DNA of 64,000 nt from Arthrobacter ruber (lineage in GTDB: Bacteria > Actinomycetota > Actinomycetes > Actinomycetales > Micrococcaceae), in the NCBI RefSeq assembly GCF_002954225.1, contig NZ_PPTH01000015.1, positions 186,001 through 250,000 on the forward strand, written 5' to 3'. The position numbers and the translations under genes were made by a program. The notes beneath the pieces are model-generated. The model had not been told where the DNA came from, did not search any database, and worked only from the letters and a program-made list of their open reading frames with translations. This document shows, one piece after another, positions 17,167-24,830 of this stretch (its first letter is position 1; every line of letters begins with the position of its first letter).

Positions 17167-18720
17167 TCAGACGCCGACGACGGCGAGCCAGCCGGCGAGG
17201 GCGACGAGGGTGACGAGGAGCACGGGGATGGTGAGGACGATGCCCGTGCGGAAGTACCGGCCCCAGCCGATGTGGATGCCCTTGCGGTCCAGGACGTGGA
17301 GCCAGAGAAGGGTCGCGAGGCTGCCGATCGGGGTGATCTTCGGACCGAGGTCGGAGCCGATGACGTTCGCGTAGATCATCGCTTCCTGCGTCAACCCGGC
17401 GGCACCGGCTGCACCGATGGCGAGGGAGGCGATCAGGACGGTGGGCATGTTGTTCATCAGGGACGCGAGGACCGCGACGATCACGCCGACGCCGAGAGCC
17501 GTGACGAGGACCCCGTTGGTGCTGATGGAGGAGAAGACGCCGGCGAGTTCGTCGGTCAGGCCCTGGTTCCGCAGCCCGTAGACGACCAGGTACATGCCGA
17601 TGGAGAACAGGACGATCTGCCAGGGGGCTTCCTTGAGGATCCGCGGGACGGAGATCGTGCCCGGCAGTGCGCCTGACGCGCTGACAGCCGCCGCTCCGCC
17701 CCCGGCAGCGAGAACTGCTTCACCGTCGCGGCTGGTCCCGCCGGCAGCGTGAGCGACAGGGGGAGTGCTTCCGGCCGTCGATCGGTGAGCCGCCCCGACG
17801 CTCTCGAGATCGAGCTCCTCAGCCCGGCCCGCGACCTCCGCCTCACGAGGGCTCGATGCCTGAGCGGCTCCTGTGCTGAGTGATGCGCTGGCCGATGTGC
17901 GGGGGAAGAAGAACGCGGGTTGGCGGGAGGCGACCAGCATCAGGACGACGGCGCCTAGACCGGAGACGGCCGAGAGAGGAATGTGCAGTGGTTCGGCGGC
18001 GAAGTACCCGATGAGCAGGACCCCGAGGACGACCCACCCGGTCCTGAAGGTCAGGGGATCCGCGATCGCCGACCCGGGGGTGGCGAGGACGGTGACGTCG
18101 TAGTGGCGGGGGATGACCTTGCGGAAATACAGGAACAGGACGCCGAGGCTCGCGGCGACGGACACGATCCCGACGGGGACCATGACGACCGCGTACCGGG
18201 CGAAGCCGATGTCGAAGAAGTCCGCGGTCACGATGTTCACGAGATTCGACACCACCAGGGGCAGGCTCCCGGCGTCGGCGATGAACCCGCAGGCGATCAC
18301 GAACGCCAGCGATGCCCTGGCCGGGAACTTCAGGGCCAGGAGCATCTGGATGACGATCGGGGTGAGGATCAGCGCCGCCCCGTCGTTCGCGAAAACCGCG
18401 GAGATCACTGCCCCCAGCAGGACGATCAGGGTGAACAGCAACCGCCCGTTGCCCCGGCCCCATCGTGCGACGTGCAGGGCCGCCCATGTGAAGAACCCGG
18501 ACTCGTCTAGGATCAGGGAGATGATCACGATCGCCACGAACGCGAAGGTCGCGTTCCAGACGATGTCCCACACGGTCGGGATGTCGGACAGGCTGACCAC
18601 GGTGGTGAGCAGGGCCAGGGCGGCTCCGCCCAGCGCGGACCAGCCGATGCCGAGGCCCCTGGGCTGCCAAATGACCAGGGTCAGGGTGGCGAGGAAGATC
18701 AGGACAGCGACCACAGTCAT
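17167..18720 (-). CDS. arsB: ArsB-type arsenite efflux pump with loop insertion
   Basis: A 517-residue membrane protein of the ArsB/NhaD ion-transporter group. Typical stretches include [40 protein letters not shown] and, near the C-terminus, [19 protein letters not shown]. It expels As(III) or Sb(III). E. coli ArsB has 429 residues; the excess here is largely one insertion at about residues 275-355, Ala/Ser/Gly/Glu-rich and lacking hydrophobic segments, predicted to be a cytoplasmic loop between the two halves. ATG has AGGAG 10 bases upstream. It is the last gene of the leftward arsR-arsC-arsB unit. No arsA ATPase was seen, so it would work as a secondary carrier. Confidence 0.88.
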   Translation of the reverse strand: MTVVAVLIFLATLTLVIWQPRGLGIGWSALGGAALALLTTVVSLSDIPTVWDIVWNATFAFVAIVIISLILDESGFFTWAALHVARWGRGNGRLLFTLIVLLGAVISAVFANDGAALILTPIVIQMLLALKFPARASLAFVIACGFIADAGSLPLVVSNLVNIVTADFFDIGFARYAVVMVPVGIVSVAASLGVLFLYFRKVIPRHYDVTVLATPGSAIADPLTFRTGWVVLGVLLIGYFAAEPLHIPLSAVSGLGAVVLMLVASRQPAFFFPRTSASASLSTGAAQASSPREAEVAGRAEELDLESVGAAHRSTAGSTPPVAHAAGGTSRDGEAVLAAGGGAAAVSASGALPGTISVPRILKEAPWQIVLFSIGMYLVVYGLRNQGLTDELAGVFSSISTNGVLVTALGVGVIVAVLASLMNNMPTVLIASLAIGAAGAAGLTQEAMIYANVIGSDLGPKITPIGSLATLLWLHVLDRKGIHIGWGRYFRTGIVLTIPVLLVTLVALAGWLAVVGV

Positions 18721-18831
18721 GGTGGTAGGACTCCTTACAGGAGGAACACCCGTGAGGAGCTCACGGAAGAGAGAGGACAGGGGAGAGCTGAAAGTCGTCC
18801 CGGCGTCCGGGGCTGTGGCCGACCGGACGCG

Positions 18832-19254
18832 TTACGGGGTGGTGAGCGTTGCGTGGAGGGCGGTGACCCGGTCGAGGATGTCATCACGGACGAGGCGCAT
18901 GCGTTCGATCCCGTCGATGCCGCGCTCACTGGGCTCGTCGGTCTCCCAGCGCTCGTACCGGGTCCCGTCGACCTCCTCGACCTGCGCCTCGGCCCCGAGG
19001 ATCACGACGACGTCCGCGGTTCGCTGGTCTTCGACGGTGATCTGACGGGGGACGTTCCGGCTGATGTCGACCCCCACCTCGGCCAGGACCTCGGCGGAGA
19101 GACCGTTCACCGCGGAACCCGGCTTCGAGCCGGCCGACGCCGTCACCACGGAATCGCCGGCGATCTTGTGCATGAGGCCCGCCGCCAGCTGGGACTTGCC
19201 CCCGTTCTTCACACAGACGAACAGGACGGAGGGCTTGTCGGCCTTGGAAGTCAC
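18832..19254 (-). CDS. arsC2: Mycothiol-type arsenate reductase
   Basis: A 140-residue low-molecular-weight phosphatase-fold protein. The active-site loop is VCVKNGGKSQ with nucleophile C14 and Lys in place of the usual loop Arg; later motifs VVILGAEAQVEEV and MRLVRDDILDRV. This pattern, rather than C-x5-R with resolving cysteines, is that of the Corynebacterium arsenate-mycothiol transferases, which join arsenate to mycothiol before mycoredoxin reduces it (family knowledge). It has no other Cys, which supports the mycothiol-dependent route. The GTG start at 19254 is chosen by homology; the ribosome site is weak (GAAGAA). Second gene of the leftward ars unit. Confidence 0.85.
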   Translation of the reverse strand: MTSKADKPSVLFVCVKNGGKSQLAAGLMHKIAGDSVVTASAGSKPGSAVNGLSAEVLAEVGVDISRNVPRQITVEDQRTADVVVILGAEAQVEEVDGTRYERWETDEPSERGIDGIERMRLVRDDILDRVTALHATLTTP

Positions 19255-19309
19255 AGGGATGCTCGATTCTTCGTAGCGGGCAGGCGGGTGAGCAGGAGGC
19301 GGGGGTGCG

Positions 19310-19672
19310 TCACCGGGCTTCGGTGAGCACGCCGGCGAGGGAGTCCAGGGCGCCGGGCACGATGGAGAAGTACGCCCAGACACCGCGCTTCTCGCGGTGC
19401 AGGATCCCGGCGTCGACGAGGACCTTCAGATGGTGGGACACGGTGGGCTGCCCCAGGTTCAAGGGCTCGGTGAGGTCGCACACGCACGCCTCGTTGTCGG
19501 CACTGGAGGAGATCAGGGAGACCAGGCGCAACCGGTTCGGGTCCGCGATCGCCTTGAACTGCTTGGACAGCTCCTCGGCCCGCTCGGCGCTCATCGCCGG
19601 CGCCCCGGACGGCACACAGCAGGGGTCCTCATCGATCGGGTCCGCGGTTCGGGGCTCGGAGATCGTCGTCAT
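19310..19672 (-). CDS. arsR: ArsR arsenic-responsive repressor
   Basis: A 120-residue winged-helix repressor. Cys residues are C18-C19 near the N-terminus (DEDPCCVPSG) and C63-C65 at the start of the DNA-binding region (ACVCDL). The CC pair resembles the N-terminal site of Corynebacterium ArsR, and CVCDL resembles the alpha3 site of the E. coli/R773 ArsR. Recognition helix: GQPTVSHHLKVL. The ATG at 19672 is leaderless: TATGCT sits 6 bases upstream. The operator palindrome at 19691-19708 overlaps its -35 region, so it should repress itself and the divergent unit until As(III) or Sb(III) binds. First gene of arsR-arsC-arsB. Confidence 0.9.
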   Translation of the reverse strand: MTTISEPRTADPIDEDPCCVPSGAPAMSAERAEELSKQFKAIADPNRLRLVSLISSSADNEACVCDLTEPLNLGQPTVSHHLKVLVDAGILHREKRGVWAYFSIVPGALDSLAGVLTEAR

Positions 19673-19678
19673 GCACCC

Positions 19679-19684
19679 AGCATA
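19679..19684 (-). promoter_or_regulatory. -10 box TATGCT of arsR (leaderless)
   Basis: On the minus strand TATGCT ends 6 bases before the arsR ATG. The expected -35 position falls inside the palindrome at 19691-19708. Confidence 0.6.
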
Positions 19685-19690
19685 CCCATG

Positions 19691-19708
19691 CATTGACAAT
19701 CATCGATG
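19691..19708. promoter_or_regulatory. Candidate ArsR operator
   Basis: Imperfect palindrome CATTGA-N6-TCGATG (five of six bases pair). It overlaps the -35 region of the leftward arsR promoter and the TTGACA of the rightward promoter. One bound ArsR dimer could therefore block both directions. Size and symmetry fit ArsR-family operators; binding is inference. Confidence 0.55.
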
Positions 19709-19722
19709 TATTTCTGCATACT
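19693..19722 (+). promoter_or_regulatory. Rightward sigma-70-type promoter of arsC/flavoprotein
   Basis: TTGACA at 19693-19698 and CATACT at 19717-19722, spaced by 18 bases. It lies in an AT-rich island and leaves a leader of about 120 bases before the arsC ATG at 19848. Confidence 0.6.
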
Positions 19723-19847
19723 CGACATCGAAGCCAGTCGATCTCTTGCGAGAGCTGCGCAGGCGAGGCGCCGGCGAGCTGATCGACCCCAACCCATCAC
19801 CCTGCCTGGCCGGATCTCCGGAACGGGGCGAGGACCGAAGGATCACC

Positions 19848-20318
19848 ATGACCACCGAACGTGCAGCCGTAGCGACCACCGATCGGAAGAAGCCCTCGGT
19901 CCTGTTCGTCTGCGTCCACAACGCGGGCCGCTCCCAGATGGCTGCGGCGTACCTGCAGCATCTCTCCGAGGGACGGATCGAAGTCCTGTCGGCCGGGTCG
20001 CAGCCCGCCGACCAGGTCAACCCTGCCGCGGTCGAGGCGATGAAGGAGGAGGGCATCGACATCACGGCCGAGACCCCGAAGATCCTCACCCCTGAGGCCG
20101 TGAAGGCCTCCGACGTCGTCGTCACCATGGGCTGCGGGGACGAGTGCCCGTACTTCCCGGGCAAGCGGTACGAGGACTGGGTGCTCGAGGACCCGGCCGG
20201 CAAGGGCGTCGAGTCGGTCCGTCCCATCCGCGACGAGATCAGGGGTCGCATCCAGCAGCTCATCACGGAGCTCCTGCCCGCCGCTGCGGGAACGACGGGC
20301 ACCACGACGACGGCGTAG
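19848..20318 (+). CDS. arsC: Thiol-disulfide arsenate reductase (LMW-PTP fold)
   Basis: A 156-residue protein with the catalytic loop VCVHNAGRSQ (C22, R28) and downstream cysteines C96 and C100 (GCGDECP). That three-Cys layout is the one used by reductases that pass electrons through an intramolecular disulfide to thioredoxin, and differs from the neighbouring single-Cys mycothiol-type enzyme. The motif DPAGK and PIRDEI are also typical. The ATG at 19848 is preceded by GAAGGA; longer in-frame starts run antisense to arsR and are rejected. First gene of the rightward ars unit, 46 bases before the flavoprotein. Confidence 0.9.
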   Translation: MTTERAAVATTDRKKPSVLFVCVHNAGRSQMAAAYLQHLSEGRIEVLSAGSQPADQVNPAAVEAMKEEGIDITAETPKILTPEAVKASDVVVTMGCGDECPYFPGKRYEDWVLEDPAGKGVESVRPIRDEIRGRIQQLITELLPAAAGTTGTTTTA

Positions 20319-20364
20319 GTTCCTCCGGGACATCTACGCCACCGCTGCCACCGAGGGACTACAC

Positions 20365-21870
20365 ATGACCGACACCATCGCCCCCCATGCCACCACCGGT
20401 TCCACTGGAGCCGGCCCCACTGATCGGTTCACCGATCTTCCGGTCGCCGTCATCGGGGCCGGCCCGATCGGCCTGTCCGCGGCGGCGAACCTCCTCGAAC
20501 GCGGTCTGACCCCGATCGTGTTCGAGCAGGGCGAGAGCGTCGGGGCGGCGATCCGGCAGTGGGCGCACATCCGCCTGTTCTCGCCCTGGCAGTACGACAT
20601 CGATCCTGCAGCCCGCCGGCTCCTCCAGCCCACCGGCTGGACCGAGCCCCGCCGGACCGCCCTCCCGTACGGGCGTGAGGTGGTCGAGTCCTACCTCGAG
20701 CCCCTCGCAGCGATCCCGGCCATCGCCGGGACGCTGCATCTCAGGAGCACCGTCACCGCGGTCACCCGGCTCGGCATGGACAAGACCCGCACGAAGGGCC
20801 GCGACTCCACGCCGTTCCTGGTGCGTGTCACCTCACCCGAGGGCACCGCCGATCACCTCGTGCGTGCCGTCATCGACGCCTCCGGCACCTGGGGCCGGCC
20901 CAACCCCCTCGGTCAGGCCGGACTGCCGGCCACCGGGGAGGAGACCGTCGCGGACCTGATCACCTCCGCGCTGCCCGACGTCGTCGGCACCGAACGGGAA
21001 CGTTTCGCCGGCAGGACGGTCCTGGTGGTCGGGGCCGGCCACTCGGCCGCGAACACACTGATCAACCTCGGCCAGGTCGCGAAGAACGAACCCGGTACCA
21101 GGATCCTGTGGGCGGTCCGTGGCAGCGGCTCGGCTCAGCGCCTGTACGGCGGCGGGGACCTCGACGGCCTGCCTGCCCGCGGAGCCCTCGGCAGCCGGCT
21201 CCGCACGCTGGTCGACGACGGCGTCGTCGAGCTGGTCACACACTTCACCATCACCACCCTCGAGAGCACCGGGCCGCGCCTGTCCGTGACGGCATCGACG
21301 CCGGACGGTCCCCGGACCGTCGAGGTCGACGTCCTCGTCCCCGCCACCGGGTTCCGACCGGACCTCGACATGCTGCGCGAACTCAGGCTGGAGCTCGACC
21401 CGGCCGTCGAGGCGCCGCGGGCCCTCGGACCCCTGATCGACCCGGAACTCCACTCCTGCGGGACCGTTCCAGCGCACGGCGCGGACGTCCTCGCACACCC
21501 GGAGAAGGACTTCTACCTCGTCGGCATGAAGTCCTACGGGCGGGCGCCGACCTTCCTGCTCGCCACCGGATACGAGCAGGTCCGTTCCGTCACCGCGGCG
21601 ATCGCCGGCGACACGGAGGCAGCATCCCGCCTGCAGCTCGAGCTCCCCGAGACAGGTGTCTGCAGCACCGACCTCGGCGGTTCCTGCGACACCTCCACCG
21701 CGTCGTCGCCCGCCTCCGGGACAGCCGGGACGGCCTGCGGAACCGATGCAGCCACCGGCACTGCTGCCGCTACCGACGCCGATGGCGGGTGCTGCCCCGC
21801 ACCGCAGCTCGTCACGCTCGGCCTTCCCACCGGTACCGTGCACGGGCGCTCCGGCGACTCCGACCACTGA
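20365..21870 (+). CDS. ars-associated FAD/NAD(P)-dependent flavoprotein
   Basis: A 501-residue flavoprotein of the FMO/thioredoxin-reductase-like group. It has an FAD Rossmann motif at about 29-34 (VIGAGPIGLSAA), a second Rossmann motif at about 218-224 (VLVVGAGHSAANTLI) and the ATGFRPD motif near 330. It resembles oxidoreductases found with actinobacterial ars genes (ArsO/ArsT-like, substrate unproven). Unusually, the C-terminal ~75 residues are Ala/Thr/Ser-rich with scattered cysteines (GVCSTDLGGSC, GTACGTD, GGCCPAP), a possible metalloid-binding tail. It follows arsC in the same transcript. It could oxidise As(III) or organoarsenicals, or act as a disulfide reductase; this is inference. 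Confidence 0.8.
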   Translation: MTDTIAPHATTGSTGAGPTDRFTDLPVAVIGAGPIGLSAAANLLERGLTPIVFEQGESVGAAIRQWAHIRLFSPWQYDIDPAARRLLQPTGWTEPRRTALPYGREVVESYLEPLAAIPAIAGTLHLRSTVTAVTRLGMDKTRTKGRDSTPFLVRVTSPEGTADHLVRAVIDASGTWGRPNPLGQAGLPATGEETVADLITSALPDVVGTERERFAGRTVLVVGAGHSAANTLINLGQVAKNEPGTRILWAVRGSGSAQRLYGGGDLDGLPARGALGSRLRTLVDDGVVELVTHFTITTLESTGPRLSVTASTPDGPRTVEVDVLVPATGFRPDLDMLRELRLELDPAVEAPRALGPLIDPELHSCGTVPAHGADVLAHPEKDFYLVGMKSYGRAPTFLLATGYEQVRSVTAAIAGDTEAASRLQLELPETGVCSTDLGGSCDTSTASSPASGTAGTACGTDAATGTAAATDADGGCCPAPQLVTLGLPTGTVHGRSGDSDH

Positions 21871-21971
21871 CCTCACCGCCATCGTCACCATCCACCGACG
21901 CCGGCGATCTCCCCGTCAGTGTTGCCGGAGACCCACTGGCGGTGACGCTGCAGAACCCTTGGACCTATGAA

Positions 21972-21994
21972 GGCCCCGGCCGGGTGCCGGGGCC
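21972..21994 (+). terminator. Terminator after the rightward ars unit
   Basis: Nine-base perfect arms GGCCCCGGC (21972-21980) and GCCGGGGCC (21986-21994) with a 5-base loop, 100 bases after the flavoprotein stop and before the convergent histidine kinase. Confidence 0.75.
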
Positions 21995-22100
21995 TCCCCT
22001 CAGGCGCGGACCGTTGCCGCGGTGGCGGAGGATGTGGCGGCGGGATGGTCGGGGACGGCGATGCTGCGCCCCGCCGTCGCGGACTCTCCAGCTCGGTCCG

Positions 22101-23774
22101 TCAGCGGCCCTCCTGCGGGATCAGGATCGTGAAGCAGGACCCCTTGCCGCGTTCACTCGTGACGCTGATCGATCCGCGGTGCTCGCTGACGATGGTCTTG
22201 GTGATCAGCAGTCCCAGCCCCACACCCGGCACCGACGAGGTGCGGACCGACGGCGAGCGGAAGAAGCGGTCGAAGATCCGGTGGAGGTCCTCCTCCTCGA
22301 TCCCGATGCCCGTGTCCTCGATCTCGACGACCAGACCGTCCTCGCCCTGGCAGGCGTCGAGCGTGACGCTCCCGCCTCGCCGGTTGTACTTGACGGCGTT
22401 CGTGAGCAGGTTGTCCACGGCCTGCGCCAGGCGGACCGGGTCCACCACGGCGGGCAGGGACCGCGGCGCACGGTTCACGAGCCGCAGCCCGGCGCGCGCC
22501 GCCCGCACGGAGCCCGACGACGTCGCCTCGGCGAGGATCCTGCCCACATCGGTGGGAACGGGGTTGACCTGGAACGAACCGGCGTTGATGGCGAGCAGGT
22601 CCTCGACGAGCTGCTCGAGCCGCACCGCGTTGCGTCGTGCCACCTCGAGGTGGGAGGACGCGACCCCGGGCAGATCGTCGATCTCCAGGGTCAGTTCGAT
22701 GTATCCCAGGATGGACGTGAGAGGGGTCCGGAACTCGTGGGAGACATTGGACAGGAAGTCGTCCTTGGCCTGCAGCGCCAGGACCAGCTCGGTGACGTCG
22801 TGGAAGGACACCACCGTTCCGGCGAAGCTGCCGTCGTCGTCGTGCATGGAGGACGAGGAGATGCTGAGGGCGCGCTGGGATCGGCCGGTGCCGACCCACA
22901 CCTGCTCGTCCTCGAGCTCCTCACCCAGGATCGCCCGTCTGACCGGCCGTACCTCCGGCGGGACGGGGGTGATCCTGTCCTCACCGAAGACCAGCAGGTC
23001 GGCCTCGCTCGGATCGTCGTTGCCGGACGGAGCCGCCGCGGCGTGGACGTCGCGCTGCCGGGCGTTCATGAGGATGTCATGGCCGTCGGCGTCGACGGCC
23101 AGGAGCCCCACGCTGACGGTGTCGAGGACCGTGCCGAGCAGGCGCTCGCGGGCCCGGCCGGCGGCGACGCTCTCACGCAGCGCGGCCTGGGAGGCTCTCA
23201 GGGCCTCCTGCCGCTGACGGCTCTCCTTGGTGAGCGCGTTGACGAACCATGCGAGCCCCGCGAGCATGAAGGGCAGCAGGATGGGGTCGACCAGGGCGTC
23301 GACCGTCACCGGCGTGTCGCCGAGCGCGAGCGGGATCCAGATGATCGCCAGCGACGCCACAGCGGTGACGGCGACGGCAGTGACCGTCCGCAGCCGGGAA
23401 GCGGCGATCCAGACCACGGGGAACGCGGCCAGGAGGCCCATGCCCGGGATGCTCTCGCCCGCGGCCGCGCGGGAGAGTCCGATCGCGGCGAAGTCCACCA
23501 GCGGCACGAGGATGACCCACCGCGTGGGGATGCGCTGCCACGGGAGCACGCAGCACAGCGCCAGGACCAGGAGGTTGGCGGCCCAGCCGGCGAGGAAGAC
23601 GCGCACCGAGATGAGCTCGTCCGCCTCGACCAGGCCGTGCAGCACGGTGAGGGTGAACGTGACCGTGAGGGCGAGTTCGCTGAGGATGATGCGCCGACGG
23701 TGCTGTGACCGCCGTGCGCCTCGACCTGTCTCCACCAGGCTTCCGGCCTCCGGTGCCCCTCCGCGGTCCGCCAT
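22101..23774 (-). CDS. Membrane PAS sensor histidine kinase, orphan
   Basis: A 557-residue sensor kinase. Six hydrophobic segments lie in residues 25-185, followed by a coiled linker, a PAS-like region (about 210-325), an H-box (NVSHEFRTPLTSILGY, His about 345) and a HATPase domain with N-box DNLLTNAVKY, G1 DTGIGI and G2 GVGLGL. It autophosphorylates and passes phosphate to a response regulator, but none lies next to it, so its partner is elsewhere. The ATG at 23774 is leaderless (TAGGAT 6 bases upstream). The signal is unknown. Confidence 0.92.
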   Translation of the reverse strand: MADRGGAPEAGSLVETGRGARRSQHRRRIILSELALTVTFTLTVLHGLVEADELISVRVFLAGWAANLLVLALCCVLPWQRIPTRWVILVPLVDFAAIGLSRAAAGESIPGMGLLAAFPVVWIAASRLRTVTAVAVTAVASLAIIWIPLALGDTPVTVDALVDPILLPFMLAGLAWFVNALTKESRQRQEALRASQAALRESVAAGRARERLLGTVLDTVSVGLLAVDADGHDILMNARQRDVHAAAAPSGNDDPSEADLLVFGEDRITPVPPEVRPVRRAILGEELEDEQVWVGTGRSQRALSISSSSMHDDDGSFAGTVVSFHDVTELVLALQAKDDFLSNVSHEFRTPLTSILGYIELTLEIDDLPGVASSHLEVARRNAVRLEQLVEDLLAINAGSFQVNPVPTDVGRILAEATSSGSVRAARAGLRLVNRAPRSLPAVVDPVRLAQAVDNLLTNAVKYNRRGGSVTLDACQGEDGLVVEIEDTGIGIEEEDLHRIFDRFFRSPSVRTSSVPGVGLGLLITKTIVSEHRGSISVTSERGKGSCFTILIPQEGR

Positions 23775-23780
23775 GGTGAG

Positions 23781-23786
23781 ATCCTA
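23781..23786 (-). promoter_or_regulatory. -10 box TAGGAT of the histidine kinase gene
   Basis: Minus-strand TAGGAT ends 6 bases before the ATG at 23774; there is no Shine-Dalgarno sequence. Confidence 0.5.
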
Positions 23787-23804
23787 GTGCCCGGCTTCAG
23801 CCCC

Positions 23805-24026
23805 TCAGGCGAGGAGGGCGCGCACACCGATGACGGCGGTCGCCGCGCCGAGGATCATCGACGTCGAGATCAGCATGACGTGCACCGTGAGGAAACGCGT
23901 GGCTGCGCCCTTCTCATCGCGCGCCCGCGGGTCCTTCAGGATGCGGCGCAGGAAGGGCGGCCAGACGATCAGCGTCCAGACGCCGGCGAGAATCAGGATG
24001 AGGGCGAGGGGCGTGGGCAGTTGCAT
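23805..24026 (-). CDS. SCO4848-family small membrane protein
   Basis: A 73-residue protein with two hydrophobic segments (about 7-25 and 50-70) joined by a charged loop (RRILKDPRARDEKGAATRF). It fits the SCO4848-type small membrane proteins conserved in actinobacteria; their function is unknown. No clear ribosome site precedes the ATG. It lies 49 bases after the DUF2505 gene and 30 bases before the histidine kinase, all leftward. Confidence 0.75.
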   Translation of the reverse strand: MQLPTPLALILILAGVWTLIVWPPFLRRILKDPRARDEKGAATRFLTVHVMLISTSMILGAATAVIGVRALLA

Positions 24027-24075
24027 TGCGGGGGTGTCTTCCGATCGGTGTTCCTATGAGGCGGACGGCGTGCCG

Positions 24076-24573
24076 TCAGTGGCTCTCGAGCCACTTCCGC
24101 GCCTCGACGGCCTGCACGCTGAGCGCCTTGCCGATCATCGGCTCCGCGGCACCTGCGATCTTGCCGCCCAGGAACGGGATGGAGGACGTGACCGTGCCCT
24201 GGAGGTCGATCACGGTGTCGGTGCCCTGAGCGACCAGCCGCTGGACGGCCGAGACGTTCAGGGGGACGCCGGCGACGGTCATCTCCAGGGAGGCGGCGCG
24301 GGAGCCGTCCGCAGCGGGCGCCTCCCAGTGCTCGGTCTGCGTGACCGAGAGGGTCTCGCCGACGAACTTGCGGGCCATGTCCGGGAGCCGATCCGTGGGC
24401 ATGGTGCGGATGGCGGTGAGCGTGAACGCGCCAGCGGTGTCGCCGTCGACCGTGAGCGACTCCAGTGCGCCGCCGACGTACTCGCTCATGTGACGCACGA
24501 AGCCCTCGTCGGTGAAGACGCCGAGCACGGTGTGGGTGTCGTAGGGGAGCGTGGTGGACGCGTTCAGTGCCAT
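24076..24573 (-). CDS. DUF2505 domain protein
   Basis: A 165-residue protein matching DUF2505, a START/SRPBCC-like fold (begins MALNASTTLPYDTHTVLGVF; ends GAAEPMIGKALSVQAVEARK). Such proteins are thought to bind a hydrophobic ligand, but no function is established. The ATG at 24573 is set by GGAGG just upstream; longer frames have no support. Divergent from mfd with a 257-base shared upstream region. Confidence 0.82.
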   Translation of the reverse strand: MALNASTTLPYDTHTVLGVFTDEGFVRHMSEYVGGALESLTVDGDTAGAFTLTAIRTMPTDRLPDMARKFVGETLSVTQTEHWEAPAADGSRAASLEMTVAGVPLNVSAVQRLVAQGTDTVIDLQGTVTSSIPFLGGKIAGAAEPMIGKALSVQAVEARKWLESH

Positions 24574-24700
24574 GGTTCCTCCGGGAAGTCGGCGCGTATG
24601 CCGCAGGAGCGGCAGCAGGGGGTCTCCCGGTAATCCTACGGCCTGACCCCTCCCGGCCCGCGTCCCGTCCGGCCGTCGGGAAAGCGTCAGGGCCCCTTGG

Positions 24701-24706
24701 TAATGT
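24701..24706 (+). promoter_or_regulatory. Candidate -10 box of mfd
   Basis: TAATGT lies about 125 bases before the mfd ATG in the divergent region; the predicted transcript start is near 24713. No clear -35. Confidence 0.4.
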
Positions 24707-24830
24707 GGGGACGTCCCGGGAACGATTCGTCTTTCCGGGCTTTCGTGCTGTCTCCGCCTCGCTGCCGCCGTGCTTCCGCCGGGCGACGGGTCGGGGACGG
24801 AGGAACCCACGCCTGAGGAGTCCCGAACAG

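Noticed and set aside
21108-23708. 866-codon frame across the flavoprotein and the kinase antisense
   Set aside because: Runs over a terminator and two real genes; no domain seen.
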